A stretch of 64,000 nt of DNA, from the NCBI GenBank assembly GCA_015698045.1, contig BLAL01000220.1:1-64000 (forward strand), written 5' to 3'. Below the pieces are notes generated by a model, which saw only the letters and a list, made by a program, of their open reading frames with translations, was not told the DNA's origin and did not search any database. The stretch is from Rhizophagus clarus. Its lineage: Eukaryota; Glomeromycota; Glomeromycetes; Glomerales; Glomeraceae. Below, in pieces: positions 1 through 11,962 of the stretch (the stretch's first letter is position 1; each line of letters begins with the position of its first letter). Both the position numbers and the translations under genes were made by a program.

Positions 1-95
1 AATTTCTTTTTCACTTTTTTTACAAAGAATTGGTCAGAAATTATGTAATAATCAAATGTTTTAAATATATTAAATCAATGACCATACTTTACAGA
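1..95. repeat. 95-bp direct repeat, copy 1 (copy 2 at 1961-2056)
   Basis: The first ~95 bases recur with about 85% identity at 1961-2056. Both copies share AATTTCTTTTTC, AAAGAATTGGTCAGAAATTA and ATCAATGACCATA. The ~1.9 kb between them holds the GACATC-rich repeats. It may be a segmental duplication or the ends of a larger repeat. No terminal inverted repeat is visible. Confidence 0.7.
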
Positions 96-329
96 AACTT
101 GGGGTTCTAAGGCGACATCGATTCGATATCGATTCGAGATATTCACGATATCGTAATTGAAAATCGAATCGACATAGTTTAGTTTGAAACTTAAATATGC
201 TGATTTGATGTTGATTTCGGATGTTGATTTGTGACGGCAATCGAATCAAACAATCAAATCGACCACACGATTTCAAATATATTTTAATGGCATCATAGTG
301 GATATCCATTAAAAGTTAAATTTAAAAAT

Positions 330-1320
330 ATTGTTTGATATCAAAACTATATTGTACTAAACATCAATCGACATCTCAAAACTATTGTTTCAAATTTTAA
401 ATACCTACCCAATGTCAAATCGACATCAAATTAAACACCTCAAGAATAGTGTTAATATTAAGGCATTTGCTTCGACATCAAAACTATATTGTTCAACGTT
501 ACGAGAACATCGCAGAAATTTTATTTAATTTTAAAATACCTGCCCAACATCGTAACGACATCATACCGACATCAAATTAACATCTCAAAAATATTGTCCA
601 AATATTAAGACATTTGCTCGACATCAAAACTATATTGTCCAAACATTGAGACAACATCACAGAAATGTTATTTAAATTTTAAAATAGATACCCAACGTCG
701 TAACTACATCATACCAACATCAAATCAACACCTCAAGAATATTAAGATATCTGCTCGACATCAAAACTATATTGTGCAAACATTGAAATAACATCGCAGA
801 AATGTTATATAATTTTTAAAATAGATACCCAACGTCGTAACTACATCATACCAACATCAAATCAACACCTCAAGAATATTAAGATATCTGCTTGACATCA
901 AAACTATATTGTGCAAACATTGAAATAACATCGCAGAAATGTTATTTAATTTTTAAAATATCTACTCAACGTCGTAACTACATCATACCAACATCAAATC
1001 AACACCTCAGGAATATTGTTTCAAATATTAAAATATCTGTTCGACACCAAACCTATATTGTGCGAACATTGAGACAACATCGCAGAAAATTATTTCAAAT
1101 TTAATATATCTACTCAATGTCGAAACTACATTGTACCAATATCAAATTAATATCTCAAGAATATAGTTTTTAAGTATTAAACGTCTGCTCGATATCAAAA
1201 TTATATTGTGCAAACACTGAGACAACATCGCAAGGATATTATTTTCAAATTAAAATATCTATTAAATGTCGAAACTATATTGTACCAATATCTTGTTTTC
1301 AATATAAAAATTGTATTGTG
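330..1320. repeat. Degenerate ~130-150 bp tandem repeat, about 8 copies
   Basis: A unit containing GACATCAAAACTATATTGT, then ACATCGCAGAAATGTTAT, then CCAACGTCGTAACTACATCA recurs near 345, 475, 615, 757, 894, 1035 and 1190. The copies from ~690 to ~1020 are the most alike. The short ORFs here are by-products of the repeat. The wording (GATATC/GACATC) resembles the separate degenerate array at 20.06-20.64 kb. Confidence 0.8.
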
Positions 1321-1369
1321 TTGACGAATCGATAGTAATACGGTTTAATTAATACTTTTTGCTATAGAA

Positions 1370-1505
1370 TAAATGTTATTATGAAAAATAAATATTACAA
1401 AGAATAAAATATTATGAAAATAAAATATTATGAAAAATAAAATATTATGAAAAATAAAATATTATGAAAAATAAAATATTAAGAAGTACAAGTATTATGA
1501 AGAAT
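1370..1505. repeat. Short tandem repeat, unit ~18 bp (AAAATAAAATATTATG)
   Basis: At least five near-identical copies of an AAAATAAAATATTATGA unit are run together, with a diverged last copy. This is simple AT-rich repeat DNA with no coding signal. Confidence 0.85.
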
Positions 1506-2316
1506 AAATATATGGTAGATGCTAATAAATCGAAAGGACAACTTTAGGAACCATCGATAGTAAACTTCTATAATGTATCTGATATTGCAGTAGTATACTG
1601 CAAAGAAATCAAGAAAGCCCTACCAAACGGAATATTTGGAAAATGATGTTAATTATCGTCGCAATGTTTTAGCTTGCTAATTATGATCCTGGAATTTTAC
1701 CTATCACATCGGCTATATCACATCGGCATTAGAAACAATCATTCATCATCTTTCAATGACGTACCGTACCCACATTTTTGACTCCAATGACCGTTTCTCG
1801 TCTTACTCACGTGGAACTAAATATAGTATTATTTTTGCCATTGACATCATAGAAATACCATAACAAAGCAATGTAGCAATTAATCATAATACATTAGCGT
1901 TTTGACATACCTCATTGCCTATCTGGACCAAATATTTTTCTTATTTTACGTGGCGTTATCACAATTTCTTTTTCGCCTTTTTCGCAAAGAATTGGTCAGA
2001 AATTACGTACTAATCACATGTTTTAAAACACTCATCAATGACCATATGCACAAACTTGATTTGACCGTCGAGACCTTACCATGACTGATAATCATATTAT
2101 ATAAAGATCCTTGGTCACTTTAATCTATACTTTCGTGTAGAAGGATTTTAGCCAGGCTAGGGTCCGTGCGGTATCCAAGTTTTCACCGTAGTTATATTTT
2201 TTTCAACGTTTCTCTGTGTAATAGATAAAGAATTGTTTAAATAAAATCAAGTTATGCTTCAAGTCTAGTCAGTGCCTTGGATAACAAAGTCATGATTAAT
2301 AATGACAACAGAAAAC
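1506..2316. other. Intergenic, no gene recognised
   Basis: Apart from the second copy of the 95-bp direct repeat at 1961-2056, I see no gene, RNA or element here. The region is less AT-rich than most of the window and contains a CACGTG box near 1808, which is weak evidence on its own. Confidence 0.5.
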
Positions 2317-2579
2317 CTAATTTAATTCACAATAAACATCAGAAGCTACACCCTGTAACAATCTCTGACAAGTTTGCAAAAACAAAACGCAAAAAATATG
2401 ATTACTGTGACCCGAATAAATTAAGACTTACCTGAATATAACAAACCTTTAGTTGTGTTATTTGCCGAAATTCGTAATAAGCAAAATATATATAAAAAAA
2501 AAATTCGAATCTGACATAAACAATCACTTACGTTCTTCATTGATGAAATGGAGATAGTTTTCTTTTTGGTTGTAGCCAT
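2317..2579 (-). CDS. Possible two-exon micro-gene (27 aa), speculative
   Basis: On the minus strand an ATG at 2579 opens 16 codons (MATTKKKTISISSMKN) that end exactly at a consensus donor, AAC|GTAAGTG, at 2532/2531. A phase-compatible acceptor TTACAG at 2354-2353 leads to GVASDVYCELN and a stop at 2317-2319. Inside the intron, at about 2434-2429, a 3' site is followed at once by a donor (TTCAG|GTAAGT), which looks like a recursive splice site. The product is very small and has no recognised domain. It may instead be the 5' end of a longer or decayed gene. Confidence 0.2.
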
Positions 2580-3400
2580 GCACTTCTAAATAACCTAGAA
2601 ACAAAGTTCTTTTGGGCCCTTTCTGCACGTACCACTCGACGTGTCTTAGGACGTGTCAGAGCTTATGTAATTTGTTTCTTATTTGAATTGCCTCGAGATG
2701 GGTAATAAATTCAGACAGAAATGTAAAGACTAGAGAGAATAATATACAAATATGAAACAAGTTTCCTGAAGACAAAAAAGAAATAGTAAATCAAAGAAAA
2801 CGCGTCTTTATGATTGTAAACTACGGAAGAGAAATTTTTATTTTTGGCGGAACTTGTTTATCTATTATATGCTACAATAACAGTCTTGATTGGACAATCA
2901 GGATGGTGACACATGATGGTTTAATTTCTTCTTCACGGATTCGCGGTCGTTTCGATAGATATTTAGATAAGCAGGTCTCGTCTTCTTGTTCTCCCTAATG
3001 TGGCAAATGTGGAAAGAGATGGGTTTTATTTTACTTTAGGATTAGAAAGTTCAAATCATACGTTTTTATTAAAAAAAACTAATTGTAATTAAGTATCGTC
3101 TCAAATATCATTAAAACATCGCTTCGATGTCATCACAATATCGATCAACCATATTTTTCTTTTTGTACTGCGAATATTGCAAAAATGAAAAAAAAAATTA
3201 TAATTGTTATTTATACTAACTGAATCGTTAGCAATAATTATATTGATACTATCAGTAGATAAAAAAAAATAACGTTTTGTTTAAAATATAAAACACATAG
3301 TAACTATGATATTGAATAATACTACCACGAACGAAATTGTACAAAATAAACAAAAATTAATTATATTGCTTTTAAAATAATAATTATTTTTGATCTAACT
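2580..3400. other. Intergenic AT-rich DNA
   Basis: No gene is supported. The 62-codon ORF at 2810-2998 has no recognisable content. A and T homopolymer runs dominate from 3060 onward. Confidence 0.5.
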
Positions 3401-3404
3401 CTTA

Positions 3405-6400
3405 TTTGTACTATTGTAATGATCTTGACATCCCGGATTGCAATTATGAATAAAATGTACTTTATTTACTAATCAATTGCACTGATCGGAAAAATGCTCC
3501 TCCATCTTTGACTTTCTATGGTTCGAAGGTAGTAGAGAGGGCATTCCAATACTGGATGTTCCCGATTATTATCTTCAAACCAATCTATGACTATGAAGGC
3601 ATAATACTTCTCATTATTACCTTTATGTTTGAAGATTCCTCTGATGATAGCGTAAGATTCGTTAAATCTTCATCATTAATCATAATAAAATCATTAAGGT
3701 GTAAGGTCACTTTTGCAAAGGTACCATTTTCCTCTTCAATTGTATATGATGCAAATTCATACCAGCTTATTGAATTACTGTATATGAGTGCAGCGCCGCC
3801 TAATCTCATATCTTTGTATGATTCTGACAATTCGCTTTTGAAATTTAATATATTTTGGAGAAGATTATCCCGATTTTTCTTGGACATTCCTCTTTTTAAA
3901 GATATATTGGAAATAAATTCTACTGGTGATGTAACTAAATTTTTTAAAAAAGTTAATACTACTACAAATGCATATAAGAAAATTGAAACAAAATTCCTTT
4001 AAAACATCACCATCATCATCATTAGAAATTTGCTCTTCATTTGAGGATTTGTCTTCGGTAAGGTACCAGTCTGACAATAAATAACCTAAACTTGTAAAAC
4101 TGGCACAAGGTCTTGTAAATCTTGGATCAATTCCACCATCGGATAAATGCCGAATTGCAAAGAGAGTATTATATCGTTTTATTAAGTCCAAATCTATATC
4201 TTTATGATTTGTATTTGGCACAATTCCTTTGAAAATGCGGTGAACCATTTCCTTAATTCCGACTTTGAGTATTATTAAGAGTTCCAAAGGTTTGAGCATG
4301 CATTGAAAGGTGCATATTTATATGTAAATTTGGCAGATTAATAAAATCTGCAAAAACCTGTTAAAAAAAATATTGTTAGGATATTTAAGGATATTACTTT
4401 TCCAAAATAGTATTATATACCTTTGGAAGTATTATTAACATCATCTTGAAGACATTTTTGCAGGTTTTGATAACTTCCTGTTGTGAATTCACTACTGAAA
4501 ACAGCTTTCATTGTCTTAGCAACATGTACCCAGCATGAAATAACACTCTTTGGTAACAAGATCAATTCGGGCCACCCCAGTATTTTTCTTAATTGTTGCT
4601 GCTTCGCTTTCCTTTAAACTTGATGGCTTTAAAAAGATTTAGTAAACCAGCAAATTAATAAAGATATCATAATTGTTATACTTCAGCGCGAATTAAATTT
4701 TAGAAATGATGAAAATTTCAAGCAGCAAAGCCGAATCCAAATTAACATAACCATCCAAAATCCACTATCCAAAGCGTCCAGGTAGATACAAAATAAAAAG
4801 ATAAAAGAATATTAGCAAAGTTCACTAGAGTTCCTAAAAAGCCCGTTCCTCATACCCGTTCCTCACCTTATTCGTGAGACTCTAATTCCAAAAGTGGCGT
4901 TCTTATTCCAATTCCATTCTTCCTTAGTCTTAATAAAATTATTCGCCTTTTAAAAGTTTTTTTAAAAAAATTTTGTTTTAAAACCGAATATATACTGTAT
5001 ATATATATAAATATATAATTCGGCTAAGAACTGGAAAAGAATAAATAAAATAAACTAATAAATTTTGTTTATAAAACTGAAAAAAGATAATAAAATTTTG
5101 GTTATAAAAACCGATAAAAAATTTAAAAAACCGAAAAATAAAATAAAATAAAAAAAAAATTTAGTAACGATTGAGATCCAATCAAATTTGATCGTTGAAA
5201 TTATTTCAACATTACGTATTACGTCAAAAAAAATGGCTATGCCGAAATTATTACGGCAGATTTTTACAGACGTAATGCCAAAAGTTTGAAACCGTAATTA
5301 ATTCGCGCTGAAGTATAATAGTAAGAATACTATTTAAATGTTACCTTCAAAAAACGGTATAATATAAATGGCATTATCATTGCAAGTTGGAAATAATCCG
5401 ACATCATAAAGCTGGCATGGTGACTAATCGGATTTGGTAGACGAGACCATTTTTTGGTTTTTCGAATTCTTTCCAAACTTCTATAAAATCATCTTCACCT
5501 TCCCGTGAAAATAATTCACATGTCAACTTGAGAAGGCGTCCAATTTTTCCCGCGGTTGCATGATAGACATCCTGCGGAGTCTGTAAATGTCTATCCCTCT
5601 TTAAGTTATCCAAGATGCTAGGCTGCGGCCTCAGACCATATTGTGAACCGAGATGTTTTTTGCTGACGTACCGTTTTCTCGTAATATTCTTTAAATTGAT
5701 TGTCAGTAACGTGATGATATCTCGATATTTTTTGTAGGTCTTGATTAAAATCAGTTAATGAATTATAAGATACCGAACAAGTGCGACAGCCCTTTCATGG
5801 CATTGTGTCTTAATACCCCAGCCATATCATTTCCTTGGGGCAAATCAGCGGTCACAACACCCAAACCAGCTATCACCCAAGCATCTTGGCCATTTACTTT
5901 CATTAATTTTCCTTGTTCAAATTCTTTCATTTCAGAAATAAATGGCTGAATAAACTCATTAAAATTGCCACTGAATGGGACAAATCCAAGAACAAAATGG
6001 TTTTTAAGCAATTTTCTTTCATGAGAGGGCATATTTCCGAATTGCAAGTATATGCCTCCTAATGAATGATACACATTTCTATATGTACCAAAATCATCAT
6101 AATACAAATCAATAAACAACTTATACACTGGCAAAGATGATGGTGGTAATCTTAATGTGATATAGTCAGAAGGATGTTGATATGAAAATATTACATCACG
6201 AATATGCCAACGGCTTTGGTATCTATATATTATCTCGGTAATCGTAATGCGGTTTCAGGAACGTATTGATGCTGGTATACTATCATTACATTAGCTTTTT
6301 CAAGGACTTGGGAAATTGCAATCGTTTGATATGCCTCATCCTTCAGCCATACTTCACCAGCAATAGAACGTTCTTGCCTAACTCTCCCTTTAAAAATTTC

Positions 6401-7530
6401 AGGCAAATTATCATAACTTACAACTTCCTGAATTCTCAGCCGATATTCATTATTGGCATTTTTTAAAATTGCCCTCAACCTGCCAAGTTGCCGTTCATTA
6501 TTATAATGATAATAAATAAACTCACCAGATTTATATATCACTATCATATTATAAACAAAATAATTAATATGATGGTAACAATACAGGGAATTGATAATAT
6601 GATTATAAATACCTTCTAATATCTTTATTTGATCATCACCAAAAGTGGTGATTCTCCCCACAATGTACCGTGCCAATGTTCTGATTTTGTTTCAGAATCA
6701 ATTCCAGGACCAAAGTACATGCACCTAAGTATTGAGGGATTATTAAGGACATACCAAATAATGTCTCTGATAGAAAATTGGTATGCATTCTTTATTTCTT
6801 TAGAAATTGAAGGAGTTTTTTTTGATAAAATGGAGATAGGTTTTGCTGATATAGGAATAAGAGGAAGACGTTTTCTCCATTCTCGAAATCTTCGAATATT
6901 CTTCACTACATGGCTTGGATTGAATTTGGAATTATGAAGAACGTCAACAAGATCTTCATAAGCACTTGTAGAGATATTATGCTTTTGTAACCAGCAAAAA
7001 AGTGAAGCAGTCGTAAAATTTTCAAAATATGGAGCGAATTCTCCATCACCATTATAGGATGGCATTTTATTTTTATCAAGTGCTTCATCGACAATTTGAC
7101 GATGATCATCACCTCCTGTTTCTGCTTCTTCCTCTTCCTCTTCTCCTCCTTCTTCTGTCTCTTCCTCTTCTTCCTCTTCTCCTCCTTCTTCTGTCTCTTC
7201 CTCTTCTTCCTCTTCACCTCCTTCTTCTGTCCCTTCTTCTTCCTCTTCCTCTTCATTATATAAATTATCGAATGCATATTGTGAGATTATATCATCATTA
7301 TCGTATTCATATTGTGAAATCATATCATCATCTTTATGATCATATTGAACCTCCATGTCATCATTATTTTTCGGTAAAGGCGGTGATATTTGCATGTTGG
7401 TCCGGTAAGAGTGACTAAAGGCAGTGGTTGATGAGGGTGCAAGCGTTGCAGTTCTATTAGTAAAACGATTTCGAATTCGATATCGTTGTTCTGATTCTTC
7501 AGTAGTGTTGTAAATATATCGTTTTCTCAT
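3405..7530 (-). pseudogene. Plavaka/Tnp2-like (CACTA/KDZ group) DNA transposase, broken
   Basis: Transposase relic read from an ATG at 7530 down to about 3405. Order: N-terminal region with a Glu-rich tract of three EETEEGG-type repeats (7110-7260); a segment with WRKRLPLIPISAKPI; WHGTLWGESPL; EVWLKDEAYQT; then the core with YYDDFGTYRNVYHSLGGIYL, QFGNMPSHERK, FVLGFVPFSGNF and DLPQGNDMAGVLRHNAMKG (5763-6134); then RTCSVSYN, RDRHLQTPQDVYHATAGKIG (5404-5613), KSVISCWVHVAKTMKAVF (~4450-4560), KEMVHRIFKGIVP (3865-4299), ISWYEFASYTIEEENG (3591-3887), AFIVIDWFED and a final HNCNPGC. The homologous stretches lie in different frames, with breaks near 6640 (T run), 6245, 5790, 5670 (A run), 5440 (A run) and 4540. 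The coding stretch is interrupted between about 5340 and 4625, where a MITE lies. The TIRs of the parent element were not found. Assignment is from the core motifs, by memory of the family. Confidence 0.8.
4679..5315. mobile_element. 637-bp MITE, TIR TACTTCAGCGCGAATTAA, TA target site
   Basis: TACTTCAGCGCGAATTAA at 4679 is matched by its exact reverse complement ending at 5315. Each end is flanked by TA, as for Tc1/mariner-type insertions. No ORF lies inside. It sits in the non-coding gap of the transposase relic, between the QLAMIMPF part and the KSVISCWVHVAK part, so it arrived there as a nested insertion. Inside are CCCGTTCCTCA repeats (~4840-4870) and A-rich stretches. Confidence 0.8.
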
Positions 7531-7559
7531 GGTTAATTAGACTTTTATAATACGATAAG

Positions 7560-7900
7560 AAATTTGGTTATAAATGATAGAACCGAAGAAAATAAGTCTG
7601 ATTATATATAATTTTTTGTACATTATAACGGGGAGATAAATTCAAAATACAGTGCACAACGCACGCGTTTAATGCATAGGTTCACAAATTCATTTTCAAA
7701 TTAGAGTTTTGAGTATCAGCTTATATTGGATGAAACGATTCAGATAGTTCGTCCGAAATGGAAAGCCCGATAAATTAAAAAAAAAATTTTAATGCATAAT
7801 GTTATAATAAAACTCAAGAATTTTATTTAAATTTATTGCTTAAAGTAGTTATTTAGGTACGATAAACATTTATTAATATTATTGCTTGTTTATTAATCGG
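7560..7900. other. Intergenic between two minus-strand relics
   Basis: AT-rich sequence upstream of the transposase relic start and downstream of the next minus-strand gene. No TIR or clear promoter was recognised. Confidence 0.4.
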
Positions 7901-7904
7901 ATTA

Positions 7905-9266
7905 CATTCATTTATAACTGAAAATAAGAAAATTAGAATATATTAACTATAAGCAAAAATTGAAGAATAAATAATAAATATGTACCGTCAAATTATTAGC
8001 GATGTCAAGACCGCTTCGCGACGGAATATATATATCCCTAGTGATGTGATCTAATTTCTTGACCGCTTCAAGGTCCTTAGACTTCCAATGGATCTTGAAG
8101 CTTTCACGCGTAAATTCTATTAATTTTTCCAACGAATTAATTTTTTTTAATTCGTTTACATCAACGACGGCAAGTTGACGTCGTAGTATTTTCTTAACGA
8201 CTACTTCCTCTGAGATATATTCATTGACCTCATGGTCAGAGAACTCCCTAGAATAGTAAGAAATATAAACTCGAATAATAATAATGTTATATTATTAAAC
8301 TAATAACGAAATAGTTATTACCTATTTGTTCCTTGCATGTCTTTTACAAGCAATATGATTGCTTCGTTGAATTTGTTGCGGTAATCGGTGAACTTTTTAC
8401 TGGCATCTTGCACCAGTTTTTCGGCCTCTTTTTGAATGATGCAAGGTTGAATATTTTATAAACGAGTTGTTGTAGGGCGGAACGCGGAGGGTGTCGACTT
8501 CTTAAAAATAAACATTTTAATTCTTCGTCGAAAAGCCTATAATTGTCCTATTAATATATAATAATATAACGTTATTAATTGTTTCCTTATCTGAAATGGC
8601 ACTATTAGCCAATCATAAATTTTTCCATATGATATTACGTTATTGGTATTATCATAAGATGCAGGCTTTGAAACTCCAATATCTTGCGATTTCGCAGTAA
8701 GCATTTGGTTGGCTAAATTTAATATTTCTGGATTAGCGATTAACCAATTACAAATTTGTAGTTGGTTGGTCATCTCCTCAAATTGAGGAGGAATATCTTA
8801 TATTACATTATAAGTAAAAAAAAAATCAGTATTCATTTATTGTACAGTAAACAGTAAAAGAGTAAAATTAATATATAAAAAAAAGGTTTACCATCTTGAT
8901 CACTTTCACTTTCTTCGTTTCTTTCTCTTTCTTCTTTCTCTCTTTCCATCCTATCTCTTTCTCTTCTCTCTTTTCTCTTCTTTCCTTTTCTCTTTTGTCT
9001 CTTTCTCTACCTTCTCTTTCTAATTCATTTTCTCTTCTTTCCGTTTCTCTTTCGTCTCTTTCTCTACCTTCTCTTTCTAATTCATTTTCTCTTCTTTCCT
9101 TTTCTCTTCTTTCACTCTCCCTCCTCTCTATTTCTCTCTCTTCTTGTTGGAGGGCGTTTTCACGAACTCTATCACGAGAAACTATTATGATAATATTAAT
9201 ACGTGACACTTCTTACATAAATAAAAACCAAGATATACCTTTTGTTTGTTTGTTACGTTTGTTCAT
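7905..9266 (-). pseudogene. Multi-exon gene of unknown function, probably decaying
   Basis: ATG at 9266 (MNKRNKQTK), intron 9238-9182, then an Arg/Glu-rich coiled-coil-like exon 9181-8892 with two copies of ENELEREGRERD. Next come exon 8796-8591 (DIPPQFEEMTNQLQICNWLI...), 8547-8322 (NYRLFDEELKCLFLRSRHPP... IQKEAEKLVQDASKKF) and 8247-7986 (EFSDHEVNEYISEEVVVKK... SRSGLDIANNLT). Introns and phases agree except at three places. Exon 2 must change frame before its donor to reach ESDQD|DIPPQFEE. The junction after PFQ has AT where GT is expected (CAG|ATAAGG, at 8590). A frame change near 8455 is needed to join YKIFN to IQKEAEKL. I do not recognise the family. The charged helices suggest a coiled-coil protein. 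It may be a recent pseudogene, or a gene with sequencing errors. Confidence 0.55.
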
Positions 9267-9299
9267 TTTTTTTTAACGTTATGAACTTGTTAAGATGAT

Positions 9300-10995
9300 T
9301 GTAGGATATTATATACAAGAAATATTCAGGGTCTAGAATTTCGATATTGAATCAACTATATGTACGGTTCTAATCATATCGTATCTTCATATTCAAAATT
9401 CCTATTTTTGATTTAGAAAAAACGGAGAGATCAAACTTAATTTCATATTTTGAATCATTACAGAAGTTAATTTCGTAATCTAATAGGATAAATGCGGAAA
9501 ATATTCAGGGGCCAAGATTTCAATATATCAACTATATTACGTGCAGTTATACGGTTATCGTGTTGTCATGTTCAGAAATTCCTATTTTTGATTTAGAAAA
9601 ACGGAGAGATCAAACTTAATTTCATATTTTGGATCATTACAGAAGTTAATTTCATAATCTAATAGGATATATGCGGAAAATATTCAGGGACCAAGATTTT
9701 AATATTGAATCAACTATATGTACGGTTATACGGTTATCGTGTCTTCATATTCAAAATTCCTATTTTTGACTTTAAAAAACGGAGAGATCAAACTTAATTT
9801 CATATTTTGAATCATTACAGAAGTTAATTTCGTAATCTAATAGGATAAATGCGGAAAATATTCAGGGGCCAAGATTTCAATATATCAACTATATTATGTG
9901 CAGTTATACGGTTATCGTGTTGTCATGTTCAAAAATTCCTATTTTTGATTTAGAAAAACGGAGAGATCAAACTTAATTTCATATTTTGAATCATTACAGA
10001 AGTTAATTTCGTAATCTAATAGGATATATGCGGAAAATATTCAGGGGCCAAGATTTCAATATATCAACTATATTATGTGCAGTTATACGGTTATCTAATC
10101 ATATCGTGTTGTCATGTTCAAAAATTCCTATTTTTGGATTTAGAAAAACGGAGAGATCAAACTTAATTTCATATTTTGGATCATTACAGAAGTTAATTTC
10201 GTAATCTAATAGGATAAATGCGGAAAATATTCAGGGCCAAGATTTCAATATATCAACTATATTATGTGCAGTTATACGGTTATCGTGTTGTCATGTTCAG
10301 AAATTCCTATTTTTGATTTAGAAAAACGGAGAGATCAAACTTAATTTCATATTTTGAATCATTACAGAAGTTAATTTCGTAATCTAATAGGATAAATGCG
10401 GAAAATATTCAGGGGCCAAGATTTCAATATATCAACTATATTATGTGCAGTTATACGGTTATCGTGTTGTCATGTTCAAAAATTCCTATTTTTGATTTAG
10501 AAAAACGGAGAGATCAAACTTAATTTCATATTTTGGATCATTACAGAAGTTAATTTCGTAATCTAATAGGATATATGCGGAAAATATTCAGGGGCCAAGA
10601 TTTCAATATTGAATCAACTATGTTATGTGCGGTTATACGGTTAATCTAATCATATCGTGTTTCATGTTCAAAAATTCCTATTTTTGATTTAGAAAAACGG
10701 AGAGATCAAACTTAATTTCATATTTCGGATTATTACAGAAGTTAATTTCGTAATCTAATAGGATATATGCGGAAAATATTCAGGGTCCAAGATTTCAATA
10801 TTGAATCAACTATATTATATGCAGTTATACGGTTATCTAATCATATCGTGTCTTCATGTTCAAAAATTCCTATTTTTGATTTATAAAAACGGAGAGATCA
10901 AACTTAATTTCATATTGCATATTAAAGAAGCTAATTTCGTAATCTAAACAGATGACTGTAGGATATATGCGGAAAATATTCAGGGACCAAGATTC
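9300..10995. repeat. Nine-copy satellite, monomer ~178-192 bp
   Basis: The landmark CGGAGAGATCAAACTTAATT occurs at about 9423, 9602, 9779, 9958, 10149, 10327, 10505, 10697 and 10889. Monomers also share GCGGAAAATATTCAGGG and GGTTATCGTGTTGTCATGTT. Most monomers are ~178-180 bp; the ~190-bp forms carry an extra TCTAATCATATCG segment. Identity between neighbours is high (over 90% by eye) in the middle and lower at both edges, as expected for unequal exchange. A diverged partial monomer lies outside the array at 11160-11250. No ORF spans the monomer. Confidence 0.95.
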
Positions 10996-11962
10996 CATCA
11001 ATTTTTGTTTGACATTGAATTAACTACATTTTTATTTTATTTATATTAGTTTATTATGCGATAGAAAACATAAAAATGAAAATACAATAAACAATAAAAT
11101 TGCTATGTATTTTTAAATCAGTGTCAAGCTCTCCTCGCTGTATATAACAAGAATAAGTGATGATAGTGGATCATGGTCATTTGGTCATATCGTATCTTCA
11201 TATTCAAAATAGATTCTATTTTGATTAAAAAGCGGAGCAATCAACTTGATTATGTCATCATTGTTGGTAACAGGGTTCAGATAACATTAACTGAAATATC
11301 CGAATCTGTGCAGATTACAATATTAACTGAATACGTAAATATCCAGTCCTCTAAATTAAATATCGCTATAACATAAATAATTTAATTTATATTAATTAGT
11401 CTTTAACATTAGCGTATCATATTAACGATCCTTTTTTTCGTTTGTAAGAAATGATTTAGTGCAACAATTCGCAGAGGATGGATATATATGTAACTACAGG
11501 GGAAAGTCCCCTGCTAATCATTATTCTGCTAATGAAAATCGAAAATCATGTAAATTTTTATAATTAAAAGAAATCAACAAAATTTCTCTTTACTAGTAAT
11601 TGCATGTGATAGAGTAGTTAGCATAACACCAGGTTTCAGGTTCGATTACTATGCTACCTTATAGCAATTATTCTCGTAGAGTTTATCGGGTGAAAATTTC
11701 CCCATATCCTATCAGGCAGGCGAAAATTTCCCAGTTAAACCTTTACAAATACTTTTTTTTATTATTATTTATTAGTAAGATAATATATTTAAACATGATA
11801 TGTACAAGATAAATGTAAAATATTATTTATTAAATTTATAAATGGTTTTCAAAAAAGTAAACCTTTTACTTAAAAATGAAATTATTCATTAATTATAAAA
11901 TGAAATTTATTAAAAAATTATTTAATATCTAAAAAATTACTGACTTGATTGTGTTAAAGTGC
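10996..11962. other. Intergenic, with satellite relic and weak tRNA-like boxes
   Basis: Contains a diverged satellite fragment (11160-11250). At 11607-11617 and 11639-11649 are TGATAGAGTAG and GGTTCGATTAC, which resemble RNA polymerase III A and B boxes but fold into no convincing tRNA. The 67-codon ORF at 11173-11376 overlaps the satellite relic and is not supported. Confidence 0.4.

Noticed and set aside
3508-4002. 164-codon plus-strand ORF
   Set aside because: The minus strand carries the conserved transposase blocks (ISWYEFASYTIEEENG and others). The plus frame is its antisense.
7029-7418. Leu/His-rich plus-strand ORF
   Set aside because: It is the antisense of the Glu-rich repeat in the transposase relic.
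8896-9276. Ser/Leu/Phe-rich plus-strand ORF
   Set aside because: It is the antisense of the Arg/Glu-rich exon of the minus-strand gene. The minus reading has introns and a start codon.
11600-11662. tRNA gene or tRNA-derived SINE
   Set aside because: A-box and B-box-like words are present, but the spacing is short (32 nt between box starts) and no acceptor or T stem pairs up.
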